Part shown: positions 38,399-47,173 of the stretch, piece by piece
Layout of the letters: every line of letters starts with the position of its first letter
Position numbering within the stretch: position 1 is the first letter of the stretch
Origin: Hymenobacter psoromatis
GTDB lineage: Bacteria > Bacteroidota > Bacteroidia > Cytophagales > Hymenobacteraceae
DNA: 64,000 nt
Reading direction: 5' to 3'
NCBI GenBank assembly: GCA_001596155.1
Contig: CP014771.1
Span: 1,364,001-1,428,000 of the forward strand
Program-made: the position numbers and the translations under genes
Notes under the pieces: generated by a model
The model's database searches: none
What the model was told of the DNA's origin: nothing
Seen by the model: the letters and a program-made list of their open reading frames with translations, nothing else

Positions 38399-40162
38399 AT
38401 GTTCTTCGCCTCGCTCCTGCTCGCCGTTTCGCTCATGACCTCTGCCCCTACCCCCCCGCCGGTGCTGCTTACGCCCTTCGAGCGCGACCCGCAGCACAAC
38501 ACCACGGCCACCTATGCCGAGTGCCTGGCCTATTATAAAGAGCTGGCCGCCGCCTACCCCGCCACCATGCGGCTGCGCGAGGCGGGTCCCACCGACAGCG
38601 GCGAGCACCTGACCGAAGTCGTGCTCTCGGCCGATGGCACGTTTGAGCCGGCCGCCAGCCGGGCCAAGGGCCGGCCCGTTTTGTTTATTCAAAACGGCAT
38701 CCACCCCGGCGAGCCGGAGGGCATCGACGCCAGCATGATGCTGGCCCGCGACCTGCTGCGCGACCAGCATCTCCTACCCCTGCTGCGGCAGGTGACGGTG
38801 GTCGTCATTCCGGCCTACAACATCGGCGGGATGCTGAACCGCAACTCGACCACCCGCGTGAACCAGAACGGGCCGCGCGCCTACGGCTTCCGGGGCAATG
38901 CGCGCAACTTTGATTTGAACCGCGATTTCGTGAAGCAGGACTCGCGCAACGCGCGCTCGTTCGCGGCGCTGTTTCAGAAGTGGCGGCCCGAGGTGTTTGT
39001 CGATACGCACACCTCCGACGGGGCTGATTATCAGTACACGATAACGCTCATCCCCACGCAGCCCGACAAGCTGGGGCCGGTGCTGGGCAAGTATCTGCAA
39101 GACCAGCTCCTACCCGCCCTCTACGCCGGCATGGCGCAGAAAAGCTGGCCCATGACGCCCTACGTGGACTTTGAGGGCGAAACGCCCGAGAGCGGCCTGC
39201 GCGCGTTTCTGGAAAGCCCGCGCTACTCGACGGGCTACGCGGCGCTGTTCAACAGCATCGGTTTCATGCCCGAAACGCACATGCTCAAGGCTTTCGGGCC
39301 GCGCGTGCGGGCCACTTATGACCTGCTGCTGACCTACGACCAAACCCTGGCCGCCCAGGCCCCTACCCTGCTCGCCGCCCGCGCCGCCGCCGACCAGGCG
39401 CTGGCCACCCAACAGACATTTCCGCTGGCCTGGGCGCTGAATGAGCAGCCCAGTGGCACGGTGGAGTTTCGGGGCTACGAAGCCGGGCACCGGCCCAGCG
39501 GCGTGAGCGGCCAGCCGCGCCTCTACTACGACCGCAGCCGGCCCTACGCGCGGCCGGTGCCTTTTTATAACGCGGCCCACGCCACGGCCACGGCCACCGC
39601 ACCGGTGGCCTACGCCATTCCGGCCGCCTGGGGCGAGGTGCTGGCCAACCTGCGCCGCAACGGCGTGGTGCTGCGCCAACTCACCGCGCCCCTCACCGGC
39701 CCCGCCGAAACCTACACTATCGAAGACTATAAAACCGCCCCCAAACCCTACGAAGGCCACTACCTCCACTCCCAAGTCAAACTTTTAACTCTCAACTCAA
39801 AACTCTTAACTCTTAACTCAGATACCTGGCTGGCCGTGCTGGCCGAGCAAGGCCCCGCCGCCCGCTACCTCGTGGAGGCGCTGGAGCCGCAGGCCACCGA
39901 CTCGTTCTTCGCCTGGGGCTTTTTCGACAGCGTGTTGCAGCAAAAAGAGCATTATTCTGACTATGTGTTTGAGGATTTAGCCGCTGAGTATCTGACCCAA
40001 AACCCCGCTGTGCGCCAGCAGCTGGACGCCGCCAAAAAAGCCGACCCGGCGCTGGCCGCCAGCGGCCCCGCCCAGCTGGAATGGGTGTACCAGCACTCGC
40101 CCTACGCCGAGCCTGGGTATCGGCGCTACCCGGTGGTGCGCTGGCTGGGGAAAACGCAGTAG
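38399..40162 (+). CDS. M14 family zinc carboxypeptidase
   Basis: 587 residues with an N-terminal leader (MFFASLLLAVSLMTSA). The zinc ligands are H102 and E105 in GIHPGEPEG and H204 in DTHTSDGADY; PETHMLKAFG near 295 holds the likely glutamate-containing C-terminal element. The C-terminal third is a helical/beta region ending in EWVYQHSPYAEPGYRRYPVVRW. Residues about 462-474 (KLLTLNSKLLTLNSD) are encoded by tandem copies of AACTCTTAACTC, the same unit as in the upstream intergenic region, so a short repeat has entered the frame. Its stop TAG is the first TAG of palindrome family 2 copy B. Confidence 0.9.
   Translation: MFFASLLLAVSLMTSAPTPPPVLLTPFERDPQHNTTATYAECLAYYKELAAAYPATMRLREAGPTDSGEHLTEVVLSADGTFEPAASRAKGRPVLFIQNGIHPGEPEGIDASMMLARDLLRDQHLLPLLRQVTVVVIPAYNIGGMLNRNSTTRVNQNGPRAYGFRGNARNFDLNRDFVKQDSRNARSFAALFQKWRPEVFVDTHTSDGADYQYTITLIPTQPDKLGPVLGKYLQDQLLPALYAGMAQKSWPMTPYVDFEGETPESGLRAFLESPRYSTGYAALFNSIGFMPETHMLKAFGPRVRATYDLLLTYDQTLAAQAPTLLAARAAADQALATQQTFPLAWALNEQPSGTVEFRGYEAGHRPSGVSGQPRLYYDRSRPYARPVPFYNAAHATATATAPVAYAIPAAWGEVLANLRRNGVVLRQLTAPLTGPAETYTIEDYKTAPKPYEGHYLHSQVKLLTLNSKLLTLNSDTWLAVLAEQGPAARYLVEALEPQATDSFFAWGFFDSVLQQKEHYSDYVFEDLAAEYLTQNPAVRQQLDAAKKADPALAASGPAQLEWVYQHSPYAEPGYRRYPVVRWLGKTQ
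39781..39820. repeat. In-frame AACTCTTAACTC tandem inside the M14 gene
   Basis: The run holds copies of AACTCT(C/T)AACTC with spacers, encoding two tandem KLLTLNS units. Outside this run the gene is GC-rich, so the A/T-rich block is a composition anomaly. Confidence 0.75.
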
Positions 40163-40244
40163 GGTGCGGGGCTGGCCCCCGCCCGGCGTTGAACGTCTCG
40201 TTTGGGAATTATTCAACGCCGGGCGGGGGCCAGCCCCGCGCCCC
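40160..40244. repeat. Palindromic repeat family 2, copy B
   Basis: TAGGGTGCGGGGCTGGCCCC to its complement, with CCGGCGTTGAAC arms and a loop of about 17 bases. The left TAG is the stop of the M14 gene. Confidence 0.85.
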
Positions 40245-40349
40245 GCCTTTATGAGGAAAAGATTAAGTCAAATCGAGAGGGGGTACGCTATATTGCGGGC
40301 GGCTTATGTCACTACCCCCTTTTTCTTTCCCTCTTTTTTCTCTTTTCTT

Positions 40350-40838
40350 ATGCTTCCCTCCGTTCGTATTCTCGACCCCAAGGTGCAGGCCGAAGTCAGC
40401 AAGCACCTGCTGGCCGCCCTCGAACTGCTGCAACCCTACCAGCCCGACCTGACCAGGGAGGAGCAAAAAAGCCTCGCCTCAAAGGGCATGGGACGCGAAA
40501 GCATCCCCTTTGCGCAGCAGGCGGGCCTGGTGCTCACCAGCTTCAAGCAGGTGCTGAGCCGCACCATCACGGACGAAACCATCGCGGCCTACCCCGACCA
40601 GCTGGCGACCTTTGACGCAGCCAGCGAGCTGCAGGTGCCCGCCCAGGCCCTCGTGGACCTGCTCGCCAAAGTGGGCCTGGTGGCCGGCGCGGAGGTGATG
40701 GACGTGGCCCGCCTGGTCTATAAAAACGTGCAGGACGACAACGGCTGCACCCCCGGCCTGCGCGACCTCGAAGCCAAGATGGCCGAGCGCTTCAAAGCCA
40801 ACGGCGTAGCCAAAACTCCCCAGCCCGCTAAAAGCTAG
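40350..40838 (+). CDS. Hypothetical protein
   Basis: 162 residues, mostly helical and soluble: RILDPKVQAEVSKHLLAALELLQPYQ, SFKQVLSRTITDETIAAYPDQ and DNGCTPGLRDLEAKMAERF. No signal peptide, no membrane segment, no recognised domain. The start at 40350 replaces a longer frame that runs back into the repeat. A tandem 21-base repeat follows its stop. Confidence 0.6.
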   Translation: MLPSVRILDPKVQAEVSKHLLAALELLQPYQPDLTREEQKSLASKGMGRESIPFAQQAGLVLTSFKQVLSRTITDETIAAYPDQLATFDAASELQVPAQALVDLLAKVGLVAGAEVMDVARLVYKNVQDDNGCTPGLRDLEAKMAERFKANGVAKTPQPAKS

Positions 40839-40850
40839 GTACCCGCCCGC

Positions 40851-41030
40851 CCGACCGCTGTCGTTAAAAATATAACCCCGGCCGTGAGTTTCACGGCCGG
40901 GGTTATATTTTTAACGACAGCGGTCGGAAAATTCACGACTGGGATTGTGCGTTTGCCGACCGGGGTCGGGCATTTCTCGACCGCTGTCGTGTTTTTGCCG
41001 ACTCTACGGGATAATTTCACGACCGGGGTA
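40851..41030. repeat. Degenerate 21-base tandem array with perfect 37-base palindrome
   Basis: 40851-40927 is a near-perfect palindrome with 37-base arms (CCGACCGCTGTCGTTAAAAA outward). From there to 41030, degenerate units of about 21 bases follow (CACGACTGGGATTGTGCG, TGCCGACCGGGGTCGGGCA, CTCGACCGCTGTCGTG, TGCCGACTCTACGGGATAA, CACGACCGGGGTAGGG). Translating either strand gives heptads such as TTAVGKF, TTGIVRL, PTGVGHF. The period is a multiple of three, yet no gene is evident. Confidence 0.75.
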
Positions 41031-41113
41031 GGGTGCGGGGCTTGCCCCCGCCCGGCGTTGAACGAAAGCCGACCAAACCGTTCAACGCCGGGCGGGGGCA
41101 AGCCCCGCCCCTA
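41029..41113. repeat. Palindromic repeat family 2, copy C
   Basis: TAGGGTGCGGGGCTTGCCCC... to its complement with CGGCGTTGAACG inner arms. The right-end CTA (41111-41113) is the stop codon of ribBA on the minus strand. Confidence 0.88.
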
Positions 41114-42331
41114 CGCCGCATCGGGCTTCATGTTACCCAGAATGTCGTGGCCCATCTTGTCGCGCTTGGTGGTGAGGTAGGTTTGATTGTGCTGGTTGGG
41201 CGCGATTTCGATGGGCACGGTTTCGACCACTTCGAGGCCGTAGGCGAGCAGGCCGGTGCGCTTCTTGGGGTTGTTGGTGAGCAGGCGCATCTGCCGGATG
41301 CCCAGGTCGCGGATGATGGCCGCGCCCACGCCGTAGTCGCGCTCATCGCCCCGGAAACCCAGGTCCTCGTTGGCCTGCACGGTGTCGCGGCCGGCCTCTT
41401 GCAGCTTGTAGGCTTTCAGCTTATTGAGCAGGCCGATGCCCCTACCCTCCTGGTTCATATAGACGACCACGCCGCGGCCCTCGCGCTCAATCTGCTCCAT
41501 TGCCTGGTGCAGCTGGGGGCCGCAGTCGCAGCGGCACGAGCCGAAGATGTCGCCCGTCACGCACGACGAATGCACGCGCACCAGCACTGGAGTCGGCCCG
41601 CTCACGTCGCCCTTCACCAGGGCCAGGTGCTGCGCGCCGTTCGAGCGCTGGGTGTAGGCGTAGAGGTCGAAATCGCCGTGAGCGGTGGGCAGCTTCACGG
41701 TGATTTCGCGCTGGATGAGGCTCTCCTGCGCCAGGCGGTACTTGATGAGGTCCTGCACCGAAATCAGCTTCAGGCCCCACTGCTCGGCCACTTTGCGCAG
41801 GTCGGGCAGGCGGGCCATCTCGCCGTCTTCCTTGAGGATTTCGACCAGCACGCCGGCCGGCTCGAAGCCCGCCAGGCGGGCCAGGTCCACGGCCGCCTCG
41901 GTGTGGCCGGCGCGGCGCAGCACGCCTTCTTTGCGCGCTTTGAGGGGGAAAATGTGGCCTGGCTTGCCCAGGTCCTCGGGCCGGGTGGCGGGGTCGATGA
42001 GGGCCAGGATGGTCTTGGAGCGGTCGGAGGCCGAGATGCCGGTGGTTACGCCGTTGGTCAGCAGGTCAACGCTCACCGTGAAGGGCGTGGCGTGCAGGGC
42101 CGTGTTGCGGCCCACCATCAGGTCGAGGCCCAGCTCATCGCAGCGCTCGGCCGTGATGGGCGCGCACACCAGCCCGCGCCCGTGGGTGGCCATAAAGTTG
42201 ATAACCTCGGGCGTGGCCGAGCGGGCGGCGCAAATAAAGTCGCCCTCGTTTTCGCGGTCCTCATCGTCCACGACGATAATGACTTTGCCGGCGCGAATGT
42301 CTTCAATGGCGGATTCGATGGAGTCAAGCAT
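41111..42331 (-). CDS. ribBA: Bifunctional 3,4-dihydroxy-2-butanone-4-phosphate synthase / GTP cyclohydrolase II
   Basis: 406 residues. It supplies both entry precursors of riboflavin. The N-terminal half (about 1-200) has the DHBP synthase motif [11 protein letters not shown], the later TGISASDR and the HIFPL region; the C-terminal half holds GTP cyclohydrolase II with zinc cysteines in [15 protein letters not shown] and the GRGIGLLNK motif. The start at 42331 ([15 protein letters not shown]) is chosen; the frame extends upstream through a nested repeat that is not coding-like. Stop is the end of palindrome family 2 copy C. No FMN riboswitch was found upstream. Cytoplasmic. Confidence 0.96.
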   Translation of the reverse strand: MLDSIESAIEDIRAGKVIIVVDDEDRENEGDFICAARSATPEVINFMATHGRGLVCAPITAERCDELGLDLMVGRNTALHATPFTVSVDLLTNGVTTGISASDRSKTILALIDPATRPEDLGKPGHIFPLKARKEGVLRRAGHTEAAVDLARLAGFEPAGVLVEILKEDGEMARLPDLRKVAEQWGLKLISVQDLIKYRLAQESLIQREITVKLPTAHGDFDLYAYTQRSNGAQHLALVKGDVSGPTPVLVRVHSSCVTGDIFGSCRCDCGPQLHQAMEQIEREGRGVVVYMNQEGRGIGLLNKLKAYKLQEAGRDTVQANEDLGFRGDERDYGVGAAIIRDLGIRQMRLLTNNPKKRTGLLAYGLEVVETVPIEIAPNQHNQTYLTTKRDKMGHDILGNMKPDAA

Positions 42332-42351
42332 GATACTAATAGTAAGTCGTT

Positions 42352-42624
42352 GTCCTTGCGAGCGCAACGAAGTGGAGCGCGGCAATCTTTCTTTCACGCT
42401 AGGATTACTAACTGCTGTTACGCCACGGGGAGTAGCGCGAACGTTGTAGTTCGCGTCCCCGCGCCGTTCTACTGGCTTTAACGGCGCGGGGACGCGAACG
42501 ACAAAGTTCGCGCTACTCCCCGTGGCCATCTCGAATAAGATAGGGCGTAACAGCAGGTACTAACTCAACGATATGGACGACAAGGAAGGATTGCCGCGCT
42601 CCACTTCGTTGCGCTCGCAAGGAC
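42352..42624. repeat. Nested composite palindrome upstream of ribBA
   Basis: Three nested pairs. Outer: CCTTGCGAGCGCAACGAAG... (42352-42387) with its complement at 42588-42624. Middle: TACTAACTGCTGTTACGCC (about 42406-42424) with GGGCGTAACAGCAGGTA (about 42543-42559). Inner: GCCACGGGGAGTAGCGCGAA... (42422-42469) with its complement (42480-42528). The inner pair contains the family 3 sequence TAGCGCGAAC (42433-42515). The whole could form one large cruciform, and looks like successive insertions into each other. Confidence 0.8.
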
Positions 42625-42643
42625 AGATGGGGTTCAATAAGCT

Positions 42644-43831
42644 TTAACAATTATCCCGAAACAAGTTCTCTAACCGGGCCGTGGCGGCGGCCCAGTCGTA
42701 GGTTTCTGCTACAAAGGTGCGGCCGGCGGCGGCGAGGCGGGCGGCCCCGGCGGGGTCGGCCAGCAGGTCGTCTAGGGCGTCGGCGAGGGCGGGGGCGGTT
42801 TCGGCCACCAGCAGGTGGCGGCCGGGCGTGCCGCCCAGGGCGTTGTGGGCGAGGGGGGTCGTGACGCAGGGCAATTGCATGGCCATTGCCTCCAGCAGCT
42901 TGTTTTGCAGGCCCGTGCCGACGCGCATGGGCGCCACAAACACCCGCGCCTGGGCGTAGGCGGTGCGGATATCAGGCAGCCAGCCGCTGACCCCTACCCC
43001 CGGCCGGCGGGCCAATGCCAGCACGCGGGGCGCGGGCGTGGTGCCGGCTATCAGCAGGGTGGCCTGGGGGTGGCGGCGCTGCACGAGGGGCAGCATTTCT
43101 TCGACCAGCCAGCAGGCGGCATCCACGTTGGGGTGGTAGCCCATGTTGCCGCAAAAGAGCAGGTCGTGGGTTTTGGGGACGGCGGGCTGGGGTTGAAAAT
43201 AGTCAAAGTCGATGCCGTTGGGCACAAGGGTAATGGCCTCGTTTTGCGGGTGCGCGATGAGCTGGCGGTCCTGGTCGCTGATGATGGTGTGGTGCCCAAA
43301 CCAGCCCCAGGCCGCCGCCTCGTAGGTGGCCAGGCGGCGGGCTTCCAGGGCCAGCACGGGGCGCTGCCAGGCCGGGGCAATAGCTGCCCGCCGCGCCATG
43401 CCGGCCGAAAACACGTCCATGTAGTCGAGCGTCATCGGCACGCGGCCGGCGTGGGGCCGCAGGTACTCGGCCATGCGGATGAGCTGGCAGTACACGTGGT
43501 CGGGCCGAAAGTCGGCTAGTAGCTTATCGACCAGGCGCTGGGCGGCGGCTTCGTAGAAATAGCCCACTTGCAGGGGCCGGCCGGCGGTGGCCAGCGCCCG
43601 CGCCAGGCCCCTACCCTGGCCCAGGCGGCCCAGGCGGTGCAGGTGCAGCCCGCCGCGGCACAGCGGGCGCACGGCCGCCAGCTCGGCCGCGCTCACGGGC
43701 ACGTCGCTGAGGGCCAGCAGGCACACTTCATGGCCCTGCCCGGCCAGGTAGCGCAGCTGGTGGTAGGCCCGCAGCTTGTCGCCTTTGTCGAGGGGGTAGG
43801 GAAAGCGGGACAGGAGCACCAGCAGTTTCAT
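42644..43831 (-). CDS. Family 4-type (GT-B) glycosyltransferase
   Basis: 395 residues. The N-terminal KLLVLLSRFPYPLDKGDKLRAYHQLRYL resembles the start of Stp1-type sugar transferases, and the C-terminal domain has VFVAPMRVGTGLQNKLLEAMAMQLPCVTTP, the usual EX7E-type nucleotide-sugar site of GT4. It would transfer a sugar to a lipid-linked or protein-linked acceptor at the cytoplasmic membrane. It runs in the same direction as ribBA and lies upstream, but is not obviously coupled with it. The start at 43831 replaces a longer frame that enters the repeat at 43852. Confidence 0.88.
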   Translation of the reverse strand: MKLLVLLSRFPYPLDKGDKLRAYHQLRYLAGQGHEVCLLALSDVPVSAAELAAVRPLCRGGLHLHRLGRLGQGRGLARALATAGRPLQVGYFYEAAAQRLVDKLLADFRPDHVYCQLIRMAEYLRPHAGRVPMTLDYMDVFSAGMARRAAIAPAWQRPVLALEARRLATYEAAAWGWFGHHTIISDQDRQLIAHPQNEAITLVPNGIDFDYFQPQPAVPKTHDLLFCGNMGYHPNVDAACWLVEEMLPLVQRRHPQATLLIAGTTPAPRVLALARRPGVGVSGWLPDIRTAYAQARVFVAPMRVGTGLQNKLLEAMAMQLPCVTTPLAHNALGGTPGRHLLVAETAPALADALDDLLADPAGAARLAAAGRTFVAETYDWAAATARLENLFRDNC

Positions 43832-43851
43832 GCGGGCGCAAAGGTAAAGTG

Positions 43852-43940
43852 TAGGGTGCGGGGCTTGAACGACGCCCGGCGCTTGAACGAAACCGATACG
43901 CATCGTTCAAGCGCCGGGCGGGGGCAAGCCCCGCACCCTA
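43852..43940. repeat. Palindromic repeat family 2, copy D
   Basis: TAGGGTGCGGGGCTTGAACG to its complement, arms about 36 bases with a variant inner part (CGGCGCTTGAACGA). Unlike the other copies it lies between divergent genes, so neither end serves as a stop codon. Confidence 0.85.
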
Positions 43941-43943
43941 CTA

Positions 43944-43951
43944 TACCTTTG
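43944..43951 (+). promoter_or_regulatory. Putative -7 box of the FkbM methyltransferase gene
   Basis: TACCTTTG matches TAnnTTTG, 30 bases before the ATG at 43981. The -33 position would fall in the palindrome, where no TTTG is seen. Confidence 0.35.
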
Positions 43952-43980
43952 GGGCCGACTGCCCCTCCGAGGTATTTGTA

Positions 43981-44712
43981 ATGAAAGAGTTTCTCAAGAA
44001 AATAGTTAAGAGCTTACCCTTCGCTTTCACCCAAAACCAGCGCTACGACCACCAGACGCGGCAGGTGCTGCGGCGGGTGCTGGGGCCGCAGTCTAACTGC
44101 GTGGACGTGGGTTGCCACAAGGGCGAGGTGCTGGAACAGATGCTACGCTACGCGCCCCAGGGCGAGCACGCTGGCTTCGAGCCCATTCCGGTTCTGTATC
44201 AGCAGCTGACCATCGACTTTGCCAACCGGCCCAACTGCCATTTCTACCAGTTGGGGCTGGGCGCGGCCCCCGGCGAGGTGTCGTTCAACTACGTGGTGAG
44301 CAACCCGGCCTACAGCGGCTTCGTGAAGCGCAGCTACGACCGGCCCAACGAGCAGGATACGCTCATCCTGGTGCGGCGGGCGCGGCTCGACGACGTGCTA
44401 CCCCCCGGCACGCGCATCGACCTTATGAAAATCGACGTGGAGGGCGGCGAGCTGCAAGTGCTGCAAGGCGCGCAGGCGCTGCTGGCGGCCAGCCGGCCGG
44501 TCATCATTTTCGAGCACGGCATCGGCGGCTCGGACCACTACGGCACCCGCCCCGAGCAGATATATGACCTGCTGTGCGGCCCGGCCATTGACCTGCGCAT
44601 CTCCACGATGGTGCGCTGGCTGGCGGGCCAGCCGCCGCTCAGCCGCGCCGAGCTGGTGCGGCAGTTTGAGCAGAAGCTTAACTACTACTTCATCGCCTAC
44701 CCCGCCCAGTAG
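43981..44712 (+). CDS. FkbM family methyltransferase
   Basis: 243 residues: SAM-binding motif NCVDVGCHKGEVLEQML at about 39-55, FEPIPVLYQQLT, then LILVRRARLDDVLPPGTRIDLMKIDVEGGELQVLQG, the conserved FkbM pattern IKIDVEG. It methylates hydroxyl groups, often of sugars in surface polysaccharides. Sitting between two glycosyltransferase genes, it probably modifies the same glycan. Stop TAG (44710-44712) is the first TAG of palindrome family 3. Confidence 0.92.
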   Translation: MKEFLKKIVKSLPFAFTQNQRYDHQTRQVLRRVLGPQSNCVDVGCHKGEVLEQMLRYAPQGEHAGFEPIPVLYQQLTIDFANRPNCHFYQLGLGAAPGEVSFNYVVSNPAYSGFVKRSYDRPNEQDTLILVRRARLDDVLPPGTRIDLMKIDVEGGELQVLQGAQALLAASRPVIIFEHGIGGSDHYGTRPEQIYDLLCGPAIDLRISTMVRWLAGQPPLSRAELVRQFEQKLNYYFIAYPAQ

Positions 44713-44808
44713 CGCGAACTTTCCAGTTCGTGCGCGAGCGCAGCGAGCAGGCGGGACCGAGCGGCGCTGCTCGCTGGCGCTCGCGCACGAACTGGAAAGT
44801 CCACGCTA
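44710..44808. repeat. Palindromic repeat family 3, copy A, with stop codons at both ends
   Basis: TAGCGCGAACTTTCCAGTTC, arms of about 39 bases mirrored to the right-end CACGCTA, with a 20-base loop. The left TAG is the stop of the FkbM gene and the right CTA is the stop of the convergent glycosyltransferase. Relatives: 51951-52046 and the inner pair of the nested repeat at 42433-42515. Confidence 0.88.
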
Positions 44809-46026
44809 CTGCCCGGCCCCGAGCCGCGCGTATAGCGCCTCGAAGCGCTCGGTGACGCGGGCGTTGGCGTAAACGCTGGCGGCCGTGGCGGCGGCGGCGG
44901 CCCCGATGGCGGCCACCGGCAGGCGGCCGTGGTAGTAGTCGCGCAGAGCGGCCTGCCAGGCGGCCACTTCATCGCGCACCACGATATCCCGGCCGTCCAC
45001 TACTTCGATGCCTTCGGCGCCGATGCCGGTGCTCAGGATGCACTTGCCCAGGGCCATGCCCTCGATGATTTTGACGCGCATGCCGCCGCCGCTCAGCAGC
45101 GGCACCAGCATCAGGTCGTACTGCCGCATGAAGGCGGCCGCCGACTCCACGAAGCCGTGGATAAACACGTTATCCTGGCGCGGGGCCAGCAGGTGGGCGG
45201 GCGGGCGCAGGCCGGCCACGTGCAGCTCCAGCTCGGGCAGCTCGGCGTGCAGAGCGGGCCACACCTCGCGCAGCAGCCATTCGAGGCCTTCGAGGTTGGG
45301 CAGCCAGTTCAGGGAGCCAATCATGAACACGGTGCGCGGCTGGGGCTGCCCGCCGGGGTCGGGCTGGAAAGAGGCCATTTCGACGGCGGCTGGCACCAGG
45401 GCAATGGGCTCGGGGCAGCCCAACTCTTTAAGGCGCACGATGTCTTCCTGGGTAATGGCCGCTACCCCGTCAAAGCACCACAGGTATTTTTTCTCAAAGC
45501 GGCGCAGCCTGTTAGCCAGGTGGCTTAGGTAGCGACGCCGGGCCAGATTTTTCTCGCCCTGCGCCAGCCGCTCCCAGATGACGTACTCGATATTATGCGC
45601 CCGCAGCACGCTCACGGTTTTCTCAGGCGTCAATTCTTCCGAATCCAGCCACTCATGGTACCAGGCTACGTAGGTGCCTTCGTACTGGATTACGTCAAAG
45701 TTTTCGGCCTGAATTAATGGCACCAACGCACCAGTAACTTCCGAATTAATAAACCGCGCGATGTTGTATGGCTGACGTGAGAAAAGCAGATTCCACAGCG
45801 CCTTCAGCGGCTTGGCGGTGGTGTCCACGTCCACCGTTACGAGCCGGAAATTTGGGCCCAGGTGGTCGAGCACGTCGGCCGGCTGGTGGTGCTTGGGCGT
45901 ATTGATGGCCAGCATCGTGACGCGGTGCCCCGCCCGCAGCAGCCCCGCCGTGATGTTGTAAATGCCAATCGCGCCGCCATCGTGCAGGGGGTAGGGAACG
46001 CGCGGGCTTACTTGAAGGATGTGCAT
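44806..46026 (-). CDS. Family 4 glycosyltransferase
   Basis: 406 residues, GT-B type: N-terminal ILQVSPRVPYPLHDGGAIGIYNITAGLLRAGHRV, C-terminal domain with FMIGSLNWLPNLEGLEWLL, then LVPLLSGGGMRVKIIEGMALGKCILST, the EX7E-like donor-sugar site. It probably acts in surface-glycan or lipid-linked oligosaccharide assembly together with the GT4 at 42644 and the FkbM enzyme. It is convergent with fkbM; both genes end in the palindrome. The upstream flank holds a small inverted repeat at about 46033-46113. Confidence 0.9.
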   Translation of the reverse strand: MHILQVSPRVPYPLHDGGAIGIYNITAGLLRAGHRVTMLAINTPKHHQPADVLDHLGPNFRLVTVDVDTTAKPLKALWNLLFSRQPYNIARFINSEVTGALVPLIQAENFDVIQYEGTYVAWYHEWLDSEELTPEKTVSVLRAHNIEYVIWERLAQGEKNLARRRYLSHLANRLRRFEKKYLWCFDGVAAITQEDIVRLKELGCPEPIALVPAAVEMASFQPDPGGQPQPRTVFMIGSLNWLPNLEGLEWLLREVWPALHAELPELELHVAGLRPPAHLLAPRQDNVFIHGFVESAAAFMRQYDLMLVPLLSGGGMRVKIIEGMALGKCILSTGIGAEGIEVVDGRDIVVRDEVAAWQAALRDYYHGRLPVAAIGAAAAATAASVYANARVTERFEALYARLGAGQ

Positions 46027-46032
46027 TAGTGG

Positions 46033-46113
46033 GTTCCTGGTTCCTGACTTTTATAAGTTCCTGGCTCCCGGTTCGAATGTCAACCAGGAATCAGGACCTT
46101 GTAAAAGTCAGGG
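46033..46113. repeat. Small inverted repeat between glycosyltransferase and K+ channel genes
   Basis: TCCTGGTTCCTGACTTTTAT at the left and ACAAGGTCC-like bases with TTGTAAAAGTCAGG near 46100-46113 can pair imperfectly; partial copies of the AACCAGAAATCAG word occur at 11905 and 13758. It probably belongs to the same class of intergenic palindromes. Confidence 0.45.
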
Positions 46114-46119
46114 GCTCCT

Positions 46120-47145
46120 TTACTTGTATTGTTGATGCACGGCCTGAATCTGCTCCTCGTTGCCGAGCACCAGCAGCACGTCGCCGGCCTCGGGGCGGTA
46201 GTCGGCGGCGGGGCTCACTTCCAGCTCGCCGCCCTGGCCGCGGCGCAGGGCAATGACCGTGGCCCCGGTGCGCGAGCGCACATCGAGCTCCCGGATGCTT
46301 TGGCCGCGCAGGCTGGGCCGCATTTCGCCAAACGACAGCTCTTCGAGGCGCAGCTTATTGGGGTCAAGGCCCGAAATCATATCCAGAAACCGAATGACTT
46401 CGGGCCGGATGACGAGGTTGGCCATGTGCGAGCCGCCGATTTCATCGGGCAGCACCACTGAATTGGCCCCGGCCGACATCAGCTTGCTGACGCTGCTGCG
46501 GAGGCTGGCGCGGGCAATAATGGTGATGTGCGGGTTCAGCTCGCGGGCCGAGAGGGCCACGAACACGTTATCAGCATCTTTGGGCAGGGCCGTGATGATG
46601 GCGCGGGCGTGCTCGATGCCGGCCTGGCGCAGGGTTGCGTCGAGAGTAGCGTCGCCAAATACGGCCGGAATCTGCTGGTCGCGGGCCAGACGCTCGTTGG
46701 CGGCGGCTAGCAGCGACTGGTTTTGCTCCACCACCACGGCGCGGGTGCCGCTGTGGCGCAGCTCGTCGTAGGCCTTATAGCCATTGCGCCCGAAGCCGCA
46801 GACAATGACGTGGTTACGGAAACTCTTGATTTCCTGGTCGGTGCGAATCATGCGAAAAAGGTGGCGCAGCTCGCCGTCAAAAATATAGGTCGTGAGCACC
46901 GACACGAGGTAGGCCACCACCAGCAGGTTGAACAAAATGTAGAAGGCGACAAAGATGCGGCCCCCATCCGAAAGCGGGTGGACCTCGCCGAAGCCCACCG
47001 TGGAGGCGGTTATCACCGTCATGTAGAAGGCGTCGATGAAGGAGTAATTCTCCAGCAGCATGAAGCCCCCTACCCCCACCGAAAAGCTGAAGACCAGCAG
47101 CCCCAGCGCCAGCCAGAGGCGGGAAAGGTTTAGTTGTTTAAGCAT
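46120..47145 (-). CDS. Potassium channel with RCK (TrkA-N/TrkA-C) domains
   Basis: 341 residues. Two membrane helices (about 12-32 and 64-86) flank the pore loop with the selectivity filter TVGFGE (49-54). A cytoplasmic RCK-N domain follows, with the nucleotide-binding GFGRNG (117-122) and EQNQSLL, then an RCK-C domain at about 255-340. This is a Kch-like ligand-gated K+ channel of the inner membrane. The ADH gene upstream (47296-48336) runs in the same direction, but a hairpin separates them. Confidence 0.93.
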   Translation of the reverse strand: MLKQLNLSRLWLALGLLVFSFSVGVGGFMLLENYSFIDAFYMTVITASTVGFGEVHPLSDGGRIFVAFYILFNLLVVAYLVSVLTTYIFDGELRHLFRMIRTDQEIKSFRNHVIVCGFGRNGYKAYDELRHSGTRAVVVEQNQSLLAAANERLARDQQIPAVFGDATLDATLRQAGIEHARAIITALPKDADNVFVALSARELNPHITIIARASLRSSVSKLMSAGANSVVLPDEIGGSHMANLVIRPEVIRFLDMISGLDPNKLRLEELSFGEMRPSLRGQSIRELDVRSRTGATVIALRRGQGGELEVSPAADYRPEAGDVLLVLGNEEQIQAVHQQYK

Positions 47146-47173
47146 CCGCCAAAATTGCCACTAAAAACCGAAA

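Noticed and set aside
40164..40349. N-terminal extension of the hypothetical gene at 40350
   Set aside because: The extension translates the family 2 palindrome and low-complexity T/C-rich leader, so it is not a true N-terminus.
40851..41030. CRISPR array
   Set aside because: Units are about 21 bases, degenerate and without distinct spacers, and there are no cas genes in the window.
41033..42481. 482-codon plus-strand frame over ribBA
   Set aside because: Antisense to a clear RibBA with all motifs, and it begins and ends in palindromic repeats.
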